Assembly: GCF_024807615.1 (NCBI RefSeq)
Contig: NZ_JANUCJ010000004.1
Location: forward strand, 372,001-436,000
Direction: 5' to 3'
DNA length: 64,000 nt
Source: Tsukamurella ocularis
Lineage (GTDB): Bacteria > Actinomycetota > Actinomycetes > Mycobacteriales > Mycobacteriaceae
Below the pieces are notes generated by a model, which saw only the letters and a program-made list of their open reading frames with translations, made no database searches and had not been told where the DNA came from. Position numbers and translations under genes: made by a program. Each line of letters begins with the position of its first letter. Position 1 is the stretch's first letter. This document shows, one piece after another, positions 38,241 through 45,743 of the stretch.

Positions 38241-39176
38241 ATGAACGGCGAACGAGGGGCGGCGGCCGGGAGCGGCGTCGCGGATGAGCAGATCTTCGCG
38301 CGGCCGGCGTGGCTGGAGGAGTTCGCGCCGGACCGGCGGGACGGCGGACGACCGGACGTCGAGTCGGACGGTGCGCTCGCGCCGTCGCGCCGGGTGCGGA
38401 TGGAGGACGACGACTTCTGGGACGAGCAGGAACCCACGGGGTGGCGCTCGACCGTCGAGAAGGTGCGCACGACGCCCCGGGCCGCGGTCGCCCTCGTCGT
38501 GGTGGGGGTGATCGCTGCCGTCGTAGCGGCAGTAGTGGTGCTCGGACCGTCGCGCGAGGGCGGGGGAGCCCCGTACCCGGTGGTGGACTTCGCGGGCGCG
38601 TCGACGTCGGTCGAGCCGTCGGCTGCGGCAGGCGCGCCGTCGGCTCCGGCGGCGTCCGGTGCCGCGACCGCATCCAGCCCGGCTCTGTCGGAGCTGGTGG
38701 TGGCGGTCGTGGGACTGGTCCGGGCGCCGGGGCTGCATCGCCTGCGGCCTGGAGCGAGGGTCGCTGATGCGCTGACCGCCGCCCGCGGGGCGCTCGGCGG
38801 CGCCGACACCGCGAGCCTGAACCTGGCGCAGCCGCTGCTTGACGGCGATCAGGTGGTCGTCGGCGTGGTAGATCAGAAGGCCGGCGTGACGCTGCGCAGC
38901 TCCGTGCGATCGGGACCCGCGGTGGCCGCAGTGCCGGCGGGGACGCCGGGAGGGGCTGCGAGCGGCACCGGGACTGCAGCGGCAGGCACAGTGAACATCA
39001 ACACAGCGAACGCCACCGAGCTGGACCGGCTACCCGGGGTGGGCGCGGCGACCGCCGCCGCGATCATCGCCTACCGCGACAAGAACGGGCCCTTCCGCAC
39101 CGTCGACGACCTCGGAAAAGTCAGCGGGATCGGCGACGCGAAGCTCGCCAAGATCAAGCCGATGGCCACGGTGTGA
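38241..39176 (+). CDS. comEA: ComEA-like DNA-binding protein
   Basis: 311 residues: a long acidic cytosolic N-terminus (1-75), one membrane helix (about 83-105, AAVALVVVGVIAAVVAAVVVL), an extracytoplasmic SLBB-type domain (VVAVVGLVRAPGLHRLRPGARVADAL, about 153-180) and a C-terminal helix-hairpin-helix pair (VNINTANATELDRLPGVGAATAAAIIAYR and FRTVDDLGKVSGIGDAKL). It captures DNA outside the membrane for uptake by ComEC, encoded next. Natural transformation is rarely shown in this order, so the role remains inferred. Confidence 0.9.
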   Translation: MNGERGAAAGSGVADEQIFARPAWLEEFAPDRRDGGRPDVESDGALAPSRRVRMEDDDFWDEQEPTGWRSTVEKVRTTPRAAVALVVVGVIAAVVAAVVVLGPSREGGGAPYPVVDFAGASTSVEPSAAAGAPSAPAASGAATASSPALSELVVAVVGLVRAPGLHRLRPGARVADALTAARGALGGADTASLNLAQPLLDGDQVVVGVVDQKAGVTLRSSVRSGPAVAAVPAGTPGGAASGTGTAAAGTVNINTANATELDRLPGVGAATAAAIIAYRDKNGPFRTVDDLGKVSGIGDAKLAKIKPMATV

Positions 39177-39177
39177 C

Positions 39178-40791
39178 GTGCGCGAGCAGCTGGACCTGCG
39201 CCTGCTTCCCGCGGCGATCATCTGTTGGGCCGCGGCCGCGGTCGCCCTGATCTCGGCCGCGGCGGCGTGGTGGACGGCCGCGGGGCTGGCTGCGGTGGCG
39301 GCGGGCGCGGTGGTGGCGCGGCGGCGGGATCCGCGGCCCACGGCGCAGATGGTCTGCATCGTGGTGGCCGCTGCAGCGGGCCTGGGCGCGGGTGTCGCCG
39401 TTTCGGTCGCCCTGCGCGTGCACGATCGGGAGCGCGCGGCGATCGCGGACTTCGACGCTCCGGGCTCGGTGGAGATCGTGCTCGAGGTCGACGAGTGGCC
39501 GCGGCAGCGGTCCGGCGATCCGGGCGGGCACCTCGATGCGTCGCGGGTTCTGGTACCCGCCACGGCGCTCGCGGTGCGCACCGACACGGCGGTCCCGGCG
39601 CGCGGGAGCGTGCTCCTGCTCGGTGCCACGCACGACCTCGGCGCGCTGGTCCCCGGCGAGCGCGTCGCGATCCGCGCGACAGTGCTGCGAAGCACGCGGC
39701 CGGGCCTGGTGGCTGCGGTCCTCGTCGGTTCGGGGGACCCGACGGTGCTCGGGCGCGCACCGCCGTACTTCCGTGCCGCCTCCGCGGTCCGTCGTGCGCT
39801 CGCGGCGGTGGCCGCCGAAGCACTGCCCGTGGACGCCGCCGGGCTCCTGCCGGCACTCGTGCTGGGCGATGAATCCGCGACGCTGCCGACGGTGCGCGGC
39901 GACTTCCAGGACTCCGGCCTCACTCACCTGACGGCCGTCAGCGGCGCCAATTTCGTGATCATCGCACTGTGCGTCCTCGGCCTGTGCGCGGCGGCGGGCC
40001 TGCCGCTCGCGGCGCGGGCCGCGGTCACGGCCATGGCGATCGTGGCCTTCGTTGGGCTGGTGGGGCCCACCGGGTCCGTGGTGCGGGCCGCGGTGATGGG
40101 GCTGGTCGGGGTGGCCGCGCTGGCGCTTCGTCGCGGACGGCAGCCACTGGTTGCGCTCTTCGCAGCGGTCATCGTGCTCATGCTGGTAAAGCCTGCGCTG
40201 GCCCGCGACATCGGCTTCGCGCTCTCGGTGGCGGCGACCGCCGGGCTGGTGCTGTGGTCGCCCGTCGTGCGCGACCGCCTCGTCGCTGCGCGGGTGCCGG
40301 ACACCCTCGCCGGGTTGTTCGCCGTGACGCTCGTGGCGCAGGTGGTGACGCTGCCACTGGTGATCTCCTTCTCGGGGCGCGTGCCGCTGGGAGGGGTCGT
40401 CGCGAATCTGCTGGCGGGGCCGGTCATCCCGATCATCACTGTGATGGGGACTCTGGCCGCCGTGGCCGCGCCGATCGCGGCGCCCGTGGCGGCGCTGGCG
40501 GTGCGGGGGACGGGGCCCGAGCTCTGGTGGGTGATCGCGGTCGCGCGGTGGTGTGCGCGGATCGGCGTCATCGACGTGCCGGGCGGCGCGGGCACGGGCG
40601 TCGCGCTCGTCGTCGCGTGCATCGCCGTCGGTGGGGTCTGGAAGTATGGCACTCGTGGTGGACAGCGCGCGCGTACACGTGGTGGTGGGGACCGAGGGCC
40701 TCTTGGTGGAGCGAGCGGTCTCGGCGATCGTCGAGTCGGCGCGCGCGGCCGCGGGCGACGGCGGGATGGGGTTGCCCGGCGGGGCGGGTGA
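39178..40791 (+). CDS. comEC: ComEC/Rec2 competence-domain membrane protein
   Basis: 537 residues with an N-terminal pair of helices, a DUF4131-type periplasmic segment and the competence domain: LGDESATLPTVRGDFQDSGLTHLTAVSGANFVII, VGPTGSVVRAAVMG and a run of helices to VALVVACIAVGGVW. It forms the channel for single-stranded DNA entry. The C-terminal metallo-beta-lactamase domain of full-length ComEC is absent. The last 49 codons (GTRGGQRARTRGGG and onward) overlap holA in another frame and look like non-conserved tail. GTG start one base after the comEA stop. Confidence 0.88.
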   Translation: MREQLDLRLLPAAIICWAAAAVALISAAAAWWTAAGLAAVAAGAVVARRRDPRPTAQMVCIVVAAAAGLGAGVAVSVALRVHDRERAAIADFDAPGSVEIVLEVDEWPRQRSGDPGGHLDASRVLVPATALAVRTDTAVPARGSVLLLGATHDLGALVPGERVAIRATVLRSTRPGLVAAVLVGSGDPTVLGRAPPYFRAASAVRRALAAVAAEALPVDAAGLLPALVLGDESATLPTVRGDFQDSGLTHLTAVSGANFVIIALCVLGLCAAAGLPLAARAAVTAMAIVAFVGLVGPTGSVVRAAVMGLVGVAALALRRGRQPLVALFAAVIVLMLVKPALARDIGFALSVAATAGLVLWSPVVRDRLVAARVPDTLAGLFAVTLVAQVVTLPLVISFSGRVPLGGVVANLLAGPVIPIITVMGTLAAVAAPIAAPVAALAVRGTGPELWWVIAVARWCARIGVIDVPGGAGTGVALVVACIAVGGVWKYGTRGGQRARTRGGGDRGPLGGASGLGDRRVGARGRGRRRDGVARRGG

Positions 40792-41647
40792 CGCCGTGCC
40801 GGTCACCCGGATTCGGGCCGGCGACGTCGACCAGTCCGAGCTGGTGGAGCTGCTGAGCCCGTCGCTGTTCGCCGAGGAGCGCATCGTCGTCCTCGAGTCC
40901 GCCGGCGAGGCCGGCAAGGCCCCCGTCGACCTGATCGTCGAGGCGGCGAAGAGCCCGCCGGACGGCATCACCCTGATCATCGAGCACAGCGGCGGCGGCC
41001 GCGCGAAGTCGATGGTGGCCGCGTTGAAGAAGGCGGGCGCGGAGCTGGTCGAGGTGCCCACGATCACCTCGGCCCGCGACCGGGCGGACTTCGCCAAGTC
41101 GGAGTTCCGGGCGCAGAAGGTTCGCGTCTCCGACGAGCTGGTGGACCTGCTGGTGGATTCCGTCGGCAAGGACCTGCGCGAGCTGGCAGCCGCGATCGCG
41201 CAGCTCGTCTCGGACACGGGCGGCCGGGTGGACCTGGCCGCGGTGCACCGCTACTACGCGGGCCGCGCCGAGGTCACCGGCTTCGAGATCGCCGACAAGG
41301 CCGTCGCCGGGCAGGTCGCGGCTGCGCTCGAGGCCCTGCGGTGGGCCCAGCACCGCGGCACGCCGCACGTGCTCATCGCCGACGCGCTGGCGGACGCGGT
41401 GCATTCCGTCGCGCGGATCCGCGGATTGGGTCGCACCCCCGACCAGTACCGGGACGCGGGGGAGCTGGGCATGGCGCCGTGGAAGGTGAAGAAGATGACG
41501 CAGGTCGCGCGACGGTGGCGCGCCGAGAACGTCGCCGGGGCGCTGCAGGCCGTCGCCGCGGCCAACGCCGACGTCAAGGGCCAGGCGGCCGATCCGGACT
41601 ACGCGCTGGAGATCGCGGTTCGCAAGGTCGCCACCCTCGCGGGCTGA
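40646..41647 (+). CDS. holA: DNA polymerase III delta subunit
   Basis: 333 residues of the HolA fold, which opens the sliding clamp within the clamp loader. The N-terminus VHVVVGTEGLLVERAVSAIV and the LLSPSLFAEERIVVLESAGEAGK segment match mycobacterial HolA; the C-terminal domain includes APWKVKKMTQVARRW. The ATG at 40646 lies inside comEC, giving a 146-base same-strand overlap; later starts would cut into conserved sequence. It converges on rpsT. Confidence 0.92.
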   Translation: MALVVDSARVHVVVGTEGLLVERAVSAIVESARAAAGDGGMGLPGGAGDAVPVTRIRAGDVDQSELVELLSPSLFAEERIVVLESAGEAGKAPVDLIVEAAKSPPDGITLIIEHSGGGRAKSMVAALKKAGAELVEVPTITSARDRADFAKSEFRAQKVRVSDELVDLLVDSVGKDLRELAAAIAQLVSDTGGRVDLAAVHRYYAGRAEVTGFEIADKAVAGQVAAALEALRWAQHRGTPHVLIADALADAVHSVARIRGLGRTPDQYRDAGELGMAPWKVKKMTQVARRWRAENVAGALQAVAAANADVKGQAADPDYALEIAVRKVATLAG

Positions 41648-41678
41648 ACCCGGCGCCTGAGCGGCGGGGCGGGAGGAC

Positions 41679-41697
41679 GGCACCGTCGAACGGTGCC
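41679..41697 (+). terminator. Hairpin after holA
   Basis: GGCACCGT (41679-41686), CGA loop, ACGGTGCC (41690-41697), about 30 bases after the holA stop. Confidence 0.55.
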
Positions 41698-41712
41698 CGC
41701 ACCCGGATACGC

Positions 41713-41770
41713 GAAAACCGCGCCGTACCAGTCCCGGCCCGCGTGGTGCCGGGGGGTGGTGCGGCGCGGT
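41713..41770 (-). terminator. Rho-independent terminator of rpsT
   Basis: A 14-bp stem with one G-T pair (41757-41770 with 41717-41730) encloses an inner GCCGGG/CCCGGC stem. On the minus strand it is followed by TTTT: a classical intrinsic terminator 23 bases after rpsT. Confidence 0.85.
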
Positions 41771-41792
41771 GATACGCGCGTCTAGCGGAAGA

Positions 41793-42053
41793 TCAGAGCT
41801 TGTTCAGAGCGAGCGAGAGCGCCGACTTCTTGTTGGCGGCCTGGTTGGCGTGGATGACGCCGGCGCTGGCGGCCTTGTCGAGCTGGCGGCTGGTGCTCAC
41901 GAGGAGCTCGCCGGCCTTGGCCTTGTCCCCGGCCTCGACGGCCTCGCGGAAGTGGCGGATGGCGGTACGCAGCGACGACTTCGCCGACTGGTTGCGCAGA
42001 CGGTTGCGCTCGTTGGTCTTGATCCGCTTGATCTGGGACTTGATGTTGGCCAC
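41793..42053 (-). CDS. rpsT: 30S ribosomal protein S20
   Basis: 86 residues. Starts with GTG (read as Met): [34 protein letters not shown], then a second helix and [17 protein letters not shown] at the end. S20 binds 16S rRNA helices early in small-subunit assembly. It is a single-gene unit with a promoter about 56 bases upstream and its own terminator, convergent with holA as in mycobacteria. Confidence 0.97.
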   Translation of the reverse strand: MANIKSQIKRIKTNERNRLRNQSAKSSLRTAIRHFREAVEAGDKAKAGELLVSTSRQLDKAASAGVIHANQAANKKSALSLALNKL

Positions 42054-42108
42054 GCGTTCAAACTCTCTTGTCTCGAAAGGGGCAGCCGGTACTGACTGCC
42101 GACGTACC

Positions 42109-42137
42109 AGGTTACCAGCGGCTCGAACACAACCCAA
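42109..42137 (-). promoter_or_regulatory. rpsT promoter
   Basis: On the minus strand TTGGGT (42137-42132), 17 bases, TAACCT (42114-42109). The leader is about 50 bases. Confidence 0.6.
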
Positions 42138-42235
42138 ATCGTGGCACCGCCTGCGGGAACGGTGCTCGACACCCACATTGCCACGCCGTGAACGAGAGCG
42201 CTGCCGAAACCGCGCCGGTGCGGCACGATGGCCGA

Positions 42236-43921
42236 GTGACCCCGCAAAAACAGGCCAAGGCCGGCAGCTCGGGACGCGCGGCGTCCGCGACCCGGAAGCA
42301 GGCCGCCGCCCCCCGACTGTCCGACGAGGCGCCCCTCTTCGCGGGCTATGACGACGCTCCGTCGTTCGGCCGGGCGTTCGACGAGATGTTCGCCGACGAC
42401 GGCTCGGTACGCACCCCGTACAAGCGGATCTTCGGCGCCCTCTCCTCGGCCGACGAGTCGGACCTGGCGGCGCGCGTCGACGCGCTCGGCGCCGCCTTCA
42501 TCGACCAGGGCATCACTTTCTCCCTGGAGGGCCGCGAGCGGCCCTTCCCGCTGGACCTCGTGCCGCGTGTCATCGCCGCCGCCGAGTGGAACCGCCTCGA
42601 GAAGGGCATCAAGCAGCGCGTGCAGGCGCTGGAGATGTTCCTGGACGATATCTACTCGGAGCAGGAGATCCTCCGCGACGGCGTCGTCCCCAAGCGGCTG
42701 GTGACCTCCTGCGCCCACTTCCACCGGCAGGCCGCGGGCATCCGTCCTCCCAACGGGGTGCGGATCCACGTCGCCGGTATCGACCTCATCCGGGACGCCG
42801 AAGGCACGTTCCGCGTCCTGGAGGACAACCTGCGCTCGCCGTCGGGCGTGAGCTATGTGATGGAGAACCGCCGGACCATGGCGCAGGTCTTCCCCGACCT
42901 GTTCCAGCGCCACCGCGTGCGCGCCGTCGCCGACTACAGTTCCCACCTGCTGCGCGCGCTGCGCCGATCCGCCGCCTCCAACGAGGCCGACCCGACGGTG
43001 GTCGTGCTCACCCCGGGCATGGCGAACTCGGCCTACTTCGAGCACTCGCTGCTCGCCCGGCAAATGGGCGTCGAGCTGGTCGAGGGCCGCGACCTCTTCT
43101 GCCGCGACAACGTGGTCTACATGCGCACGACGAGCGGCGAACAGCAGGTCGACGTGATCTACCGCCGCATCGACGACGAGTTCCTCGACCCGATGCAGTT
43201 CCTCCCGAACTCGGTGCTCGGCGTCGCGGGCCTGCTCAACGCGGCCCGCGCCGGCAACGTGGTGATCAGCTCAGCGGTCGGCAACGGCGTCGCCGACGAC
43301 AAGCTGACCTACACCTACGTGCCCGACATCATCGACTACTACCTCGGCGAGAAGCCGCTGCTGCAGAACGTCGACACTCTGCGCTGCTGGCTCGACGAGG
43401 AGTGCGAGGAGGTGCTCGACCGCATCGACGAGCTGGTCATCAAGCCCGTCGAGGGCTCGGGCGGCTACGGCATCGTCTTCGGACCCGATGCGAGCGAGAA
43501 GGAGCTCGCGACCATCCGCCGCAAGGTCGCCGCGGATCCGCGCGGCTGGATCGCGCAGCCGGTCATGCAGCTGTCGACGGTGCCGACCAAAATCGGCGAG
43601 CGGGCCCGTCCGCGGCACGTCGACCTGCGGCCCTTCGCGGTCAACGACGGCGACGATGTCTGGGTGCTGCCGGGTGGCCTCACCCGCGTCGCGCTACCCG
43701 AGGGCTCCCTCGTCGTGAACTCCAGTCAGGGCGGCGGTTCCAAGGACACCTGGGTCCTCGCCGCCCGGTCCTCGGCCGCTGAGGCGGAACTCGAAGGCGT
43801 GGAGGTGGTCCCGAGCCGGGACCTCGCCGAGCAGCAACAGGTGGAGCTGGGCCCCGAGCTCAGCTCGCAGGACCAACAGCAACAACAGGCACGAGAGGAG
43901 GTCCGTGATGCTCGCCCGTAA
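42236..43921 (+). CDS. Circularly permuted type-2 ATP-grasp protein
   Basis: 561 residues from the GTG at 42236, chosen because CACGAT, a -10-like hexamer, lies six bases upstream; the frame stays open further up (GTG at 42188). After a basic low-complexity N-terminus come [66 protein letters not shown] and the ATP-binding [16 protein letters not shown]. The family is predicted to make amide bonds to small molecules or proteins and always travels with alpha-E and transglutaminase genes, as here. Counterpart of Rv2411c. Substrate unknown. Confidence 0.88.
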   Translation: MTPQKQAKAGSSGRAASATRKQAAAPRLSDEAPLFAGYDDAPSFGRAFDEMFADDGSVRTPYKRIFGALSSADESDLAARVDALGAAFIDQGITFSLEGRERPFPLDLVPRVIAAAEWNRLEKGIKQRVQALEMFLDDIYSEQEILRDGVVPKRLVTSCAHFHRQAAGIRPPNGVRIHVAGIDLIRDAEGTFRVLEDNLRSPSGVSYVMENRRTMAQVFPDLFQRHRVRAVADYSSHLLRALRRSAASNEADPTVVVLTPGMANSAYFEHSLLARQMGVELVEGRDLFCRDNVVYMRTTSGEQQVDVIYRRIDDEFLDPMQFLPNSVLGVAGLLNAARAGNVVISSAVGNGVADDKLTYTYVPDIIDYYLGEKPLLQNVDTLRCWLDEECEEVLDRIDELVIKPVEGSGGYGIVFGPDASEKELATIRRKVAADPRGWIAQPVMQLSTVPTKIGERARPRHVDLRPFAVNDGDDVWVLPGGLTRVALPEGSLVVNSSQGGGSKDTWVLAARSSAAEAELEGVEVVPSRDLAEQQQVELGPELSSQDQQQQQAREEVRDARP

Positions 43922-44891
43922 CGCCGAGGCGCTGTACTGGATCGGCCGGTACGCCGAACGCGCCGACGACACCGCCCGGATGCTTGATGTGACCGTGCAC
44001 CAGTTCCTCGAGGACGCCACCGTTGACGAGGACCGGGTCTCCCGGCAGCTCGTCCGCGTTCTGGGCATCCCCGAGCCGCCGGCCGACCAGGCGCTCGACC
44101 TGCGTTCCGTCACCGAGGTCGTCGCGTACAACCGCGACCCGGGGAGCGGTTCGATCGCCGCCACCGTCGCCTCCGCCCGCGAGAATGCCCGCGGCGCACG
44201 GGAGGTCACGAGTTCCGAGATGTGGGAGTGCCTCAACTCCACGTACAACGGCCTCGCCGAGCGCGAGCGCGCGGCCCGACGCCTCGGCCCGCACGAGTTC
44301 CTCAACTACATCAAGAACCGCGCGGCCATGTTCTCCGGCCTCACCGACTCGACGCTCTCGCGCGATGAGGGCTACCGCTTCCTGCTGCTGGGGCGCTCCA
44401 TCGAGCGGATGGACATGGCGGTGCGCCTACTCCTCTCGCGCGCCGGCGACCGGGCGAATGCCCCCACCTGGGTCACGGTGCTCCGCGCGACGGGCGCCCA
44501 CGACACCTACCTGCGCACGCACCGCGGCGTCCTCGATGCCACCCGCGTCGTCGAGTTCATCCTGGTCGACCGCCTGTTCCCGCGGTCGGTGATCCACGCG
44601 CTCACCACGGCGGAGGACTGCCTGAGCGCCATTGAGGGCGGGCGCGAGGGGCGCCTCGGCACCCGTACCGAGGCGCAGCGTCTCCTCGGCCGCGCCCGCG
44701 GCGAGCTCGAGTTCCTCGCCCCGGGCGAGCTCCTCGAGGATCTACAGCGCCGGCTCCTCGCGCTGCAGGACCTCGGGCAGGCCGCCGGCGAGGCGGTCAC
44801 CGCCCGCTACTTCCACGTGACGCCCTACGTCGCGTGGACCGACGCCCGCGCCCGGGGCGACATTGACACCATCCTGGAGGGGGAGCTGTGA
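43908..44891 (+). CDS. Alpha-E domain protein
   Basis: 327 residues, all-helical alpha-E family. It starts [28 protein letters not shown] and contains MWECLNSTYNGL, FLLLGRSIERMDMAVRLLLSRAG and VVEFILVDRLFPRSVIHAL. The conserved Arg/Glu/Asp residues on the helices may bind a substrate or metal, but no activity is known. The ATG at 43908 is seven bases after GAGGAGG; a GTG at 43905 is too close. It overlaps the ATP-grasp gene by 14 bases and the transglutaminase gene by GTGA. Confidence 0.88.
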   Translation: MLARNAEALYWIGRYAERADDTARMLDVTVHQFLEDATVDEDRVSRQLVRVLGIPEPPADQALDLRSVTEVVAYNRDPGSGSIAATVASARENARGAREVTSSEMWECLNSTYNGLAERERAARRLGPHEFLNYIKNRAAMFSGLTDSTLSRDEGYRFLLLGRSIERMDMAVRLLLSRAGDRANAPTWVTVLRATGAHDTYLRTHRGVLDATRVVEFILVDRLFPRSVIHALTTAEDCLSAIEGGREGRLGTRTEAQRLLGRARGELEFLAPGELLEDLQRRLLALQDLGQAAGEAVTARYFHVTPYVAWTDARARGDIDTILEGEL

Positions 44892-45730
44892 GCTGGCGTC
44901 TTCGAGTCGTGCACTCCACCGGTTTCGGCTACAACGCGCCGGTCACCTCGTCGTACAACGAGGCCCGCCTGACACCGCGCAGCGACCAGCGGCAGAACGT
45001 CATCCTCAACCGCGTGGAGACGGTGCCCGCCACCCGCGCGTACCGGTACACCGACTACTGGGGCACCGCGGTCACCGCCTTCGACCTGCACGCCCCGCAC
45101 ACCGCGCTCGAGGTCACCGGCGCCTCCGTCGTGGAGACCGAGGCCGCCGACGACACGGGCGAGGTAGTCGGCTGGGACGAACTCGCGACCGACCGCGTGC
45201 GCGACCGGTTCGACGAGCTGCTCAGCTACACCGACTACGTGCCCAAGCACCGCAAGCTCACCGCGCAAGCCAAGAAGCTGGTCAAGGACCTCGAGCTCGA
45301 CGAGGCCGTGCTCGCGGTGTGCCGCTGGGTGCACGAGGAACTGGACTACGTGCCCGGCACGACGGGCGTGCACTCGTCGGCGATCGACGCCTGGGACGAG
45401 CGCAAGGGCGTCTGCCAGGACTACGCGCACCTGACGCTGCTCCTGCTGCGTAGCGCCGGCATCCCCGCCCGCTACGTGTCGGGATACCTGCACCCGCAGC
45501 GCGACGCGGAGGTCGGGTCGACGGTCGCGGGGGAGTCGCACGCCTGGATCGAGGCGTGGACGGGGCACTGGCGCGGCTACGACCCCACCAACGATGTCCC
45601 GATCGGCGAGCGGCACGTGTCGGTCGGCGTGGGCCGCGACTACGCGGACGTCCCGCCTCTGCGCGGCGTCATTGCGGGCGGTGGCGCGTCCGACCTCGAC
45701 GTGGTCGTGGAGATCACCCGCCTCGCATGA
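44888..45730 (+). CDS. Transglutaminase-like protease/amide-exchange protein
   Basis: 280 residues: an N-terminal beta domain (RLRVVHSTGFGYNAPVTSSYNEARLTPR) and a transglutaminase-fold catalytic core with Cys in ERKGVCQDYAHL, His in AGESHAWIEAW and Asp in GYDPTNDVPIG. Such proteins hydrolyse or exchange amide bonds, and in this cassette they probably act on the product of the ATP-grasp enzyme. No signal peptide, so cytosolic. Counterpart of Rv2409c. GTG start in a GTGA overlap. Confidence 0.9.
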   Translation: MSWRLRVVHSTGFGYNAPVTSSYNEARLTPRSDQRQNVILNRVETVPATRAYRYTDYWGTAVTAFDLHAPHTALEVTGASVVETEAADDTGEVVGWDELATDRVRDRFDELLSYTDYVPKHRKLTAQAKKLVKDLELDEAVLAVCRWVHEELDYVPGTTGVHSSAIDAWDERKGVCQDYAHLTLLLLRSAGIPARYVSGYLHPQRDAEVGSTVAGESHAWIEAWTGHWRGYDPTNDVPIGERHVSVGVGRDYADVPPLRGVIAGGGASDLDVVVEITRLA

Positions 45731-45743
45731 TGATTCACTCCGC

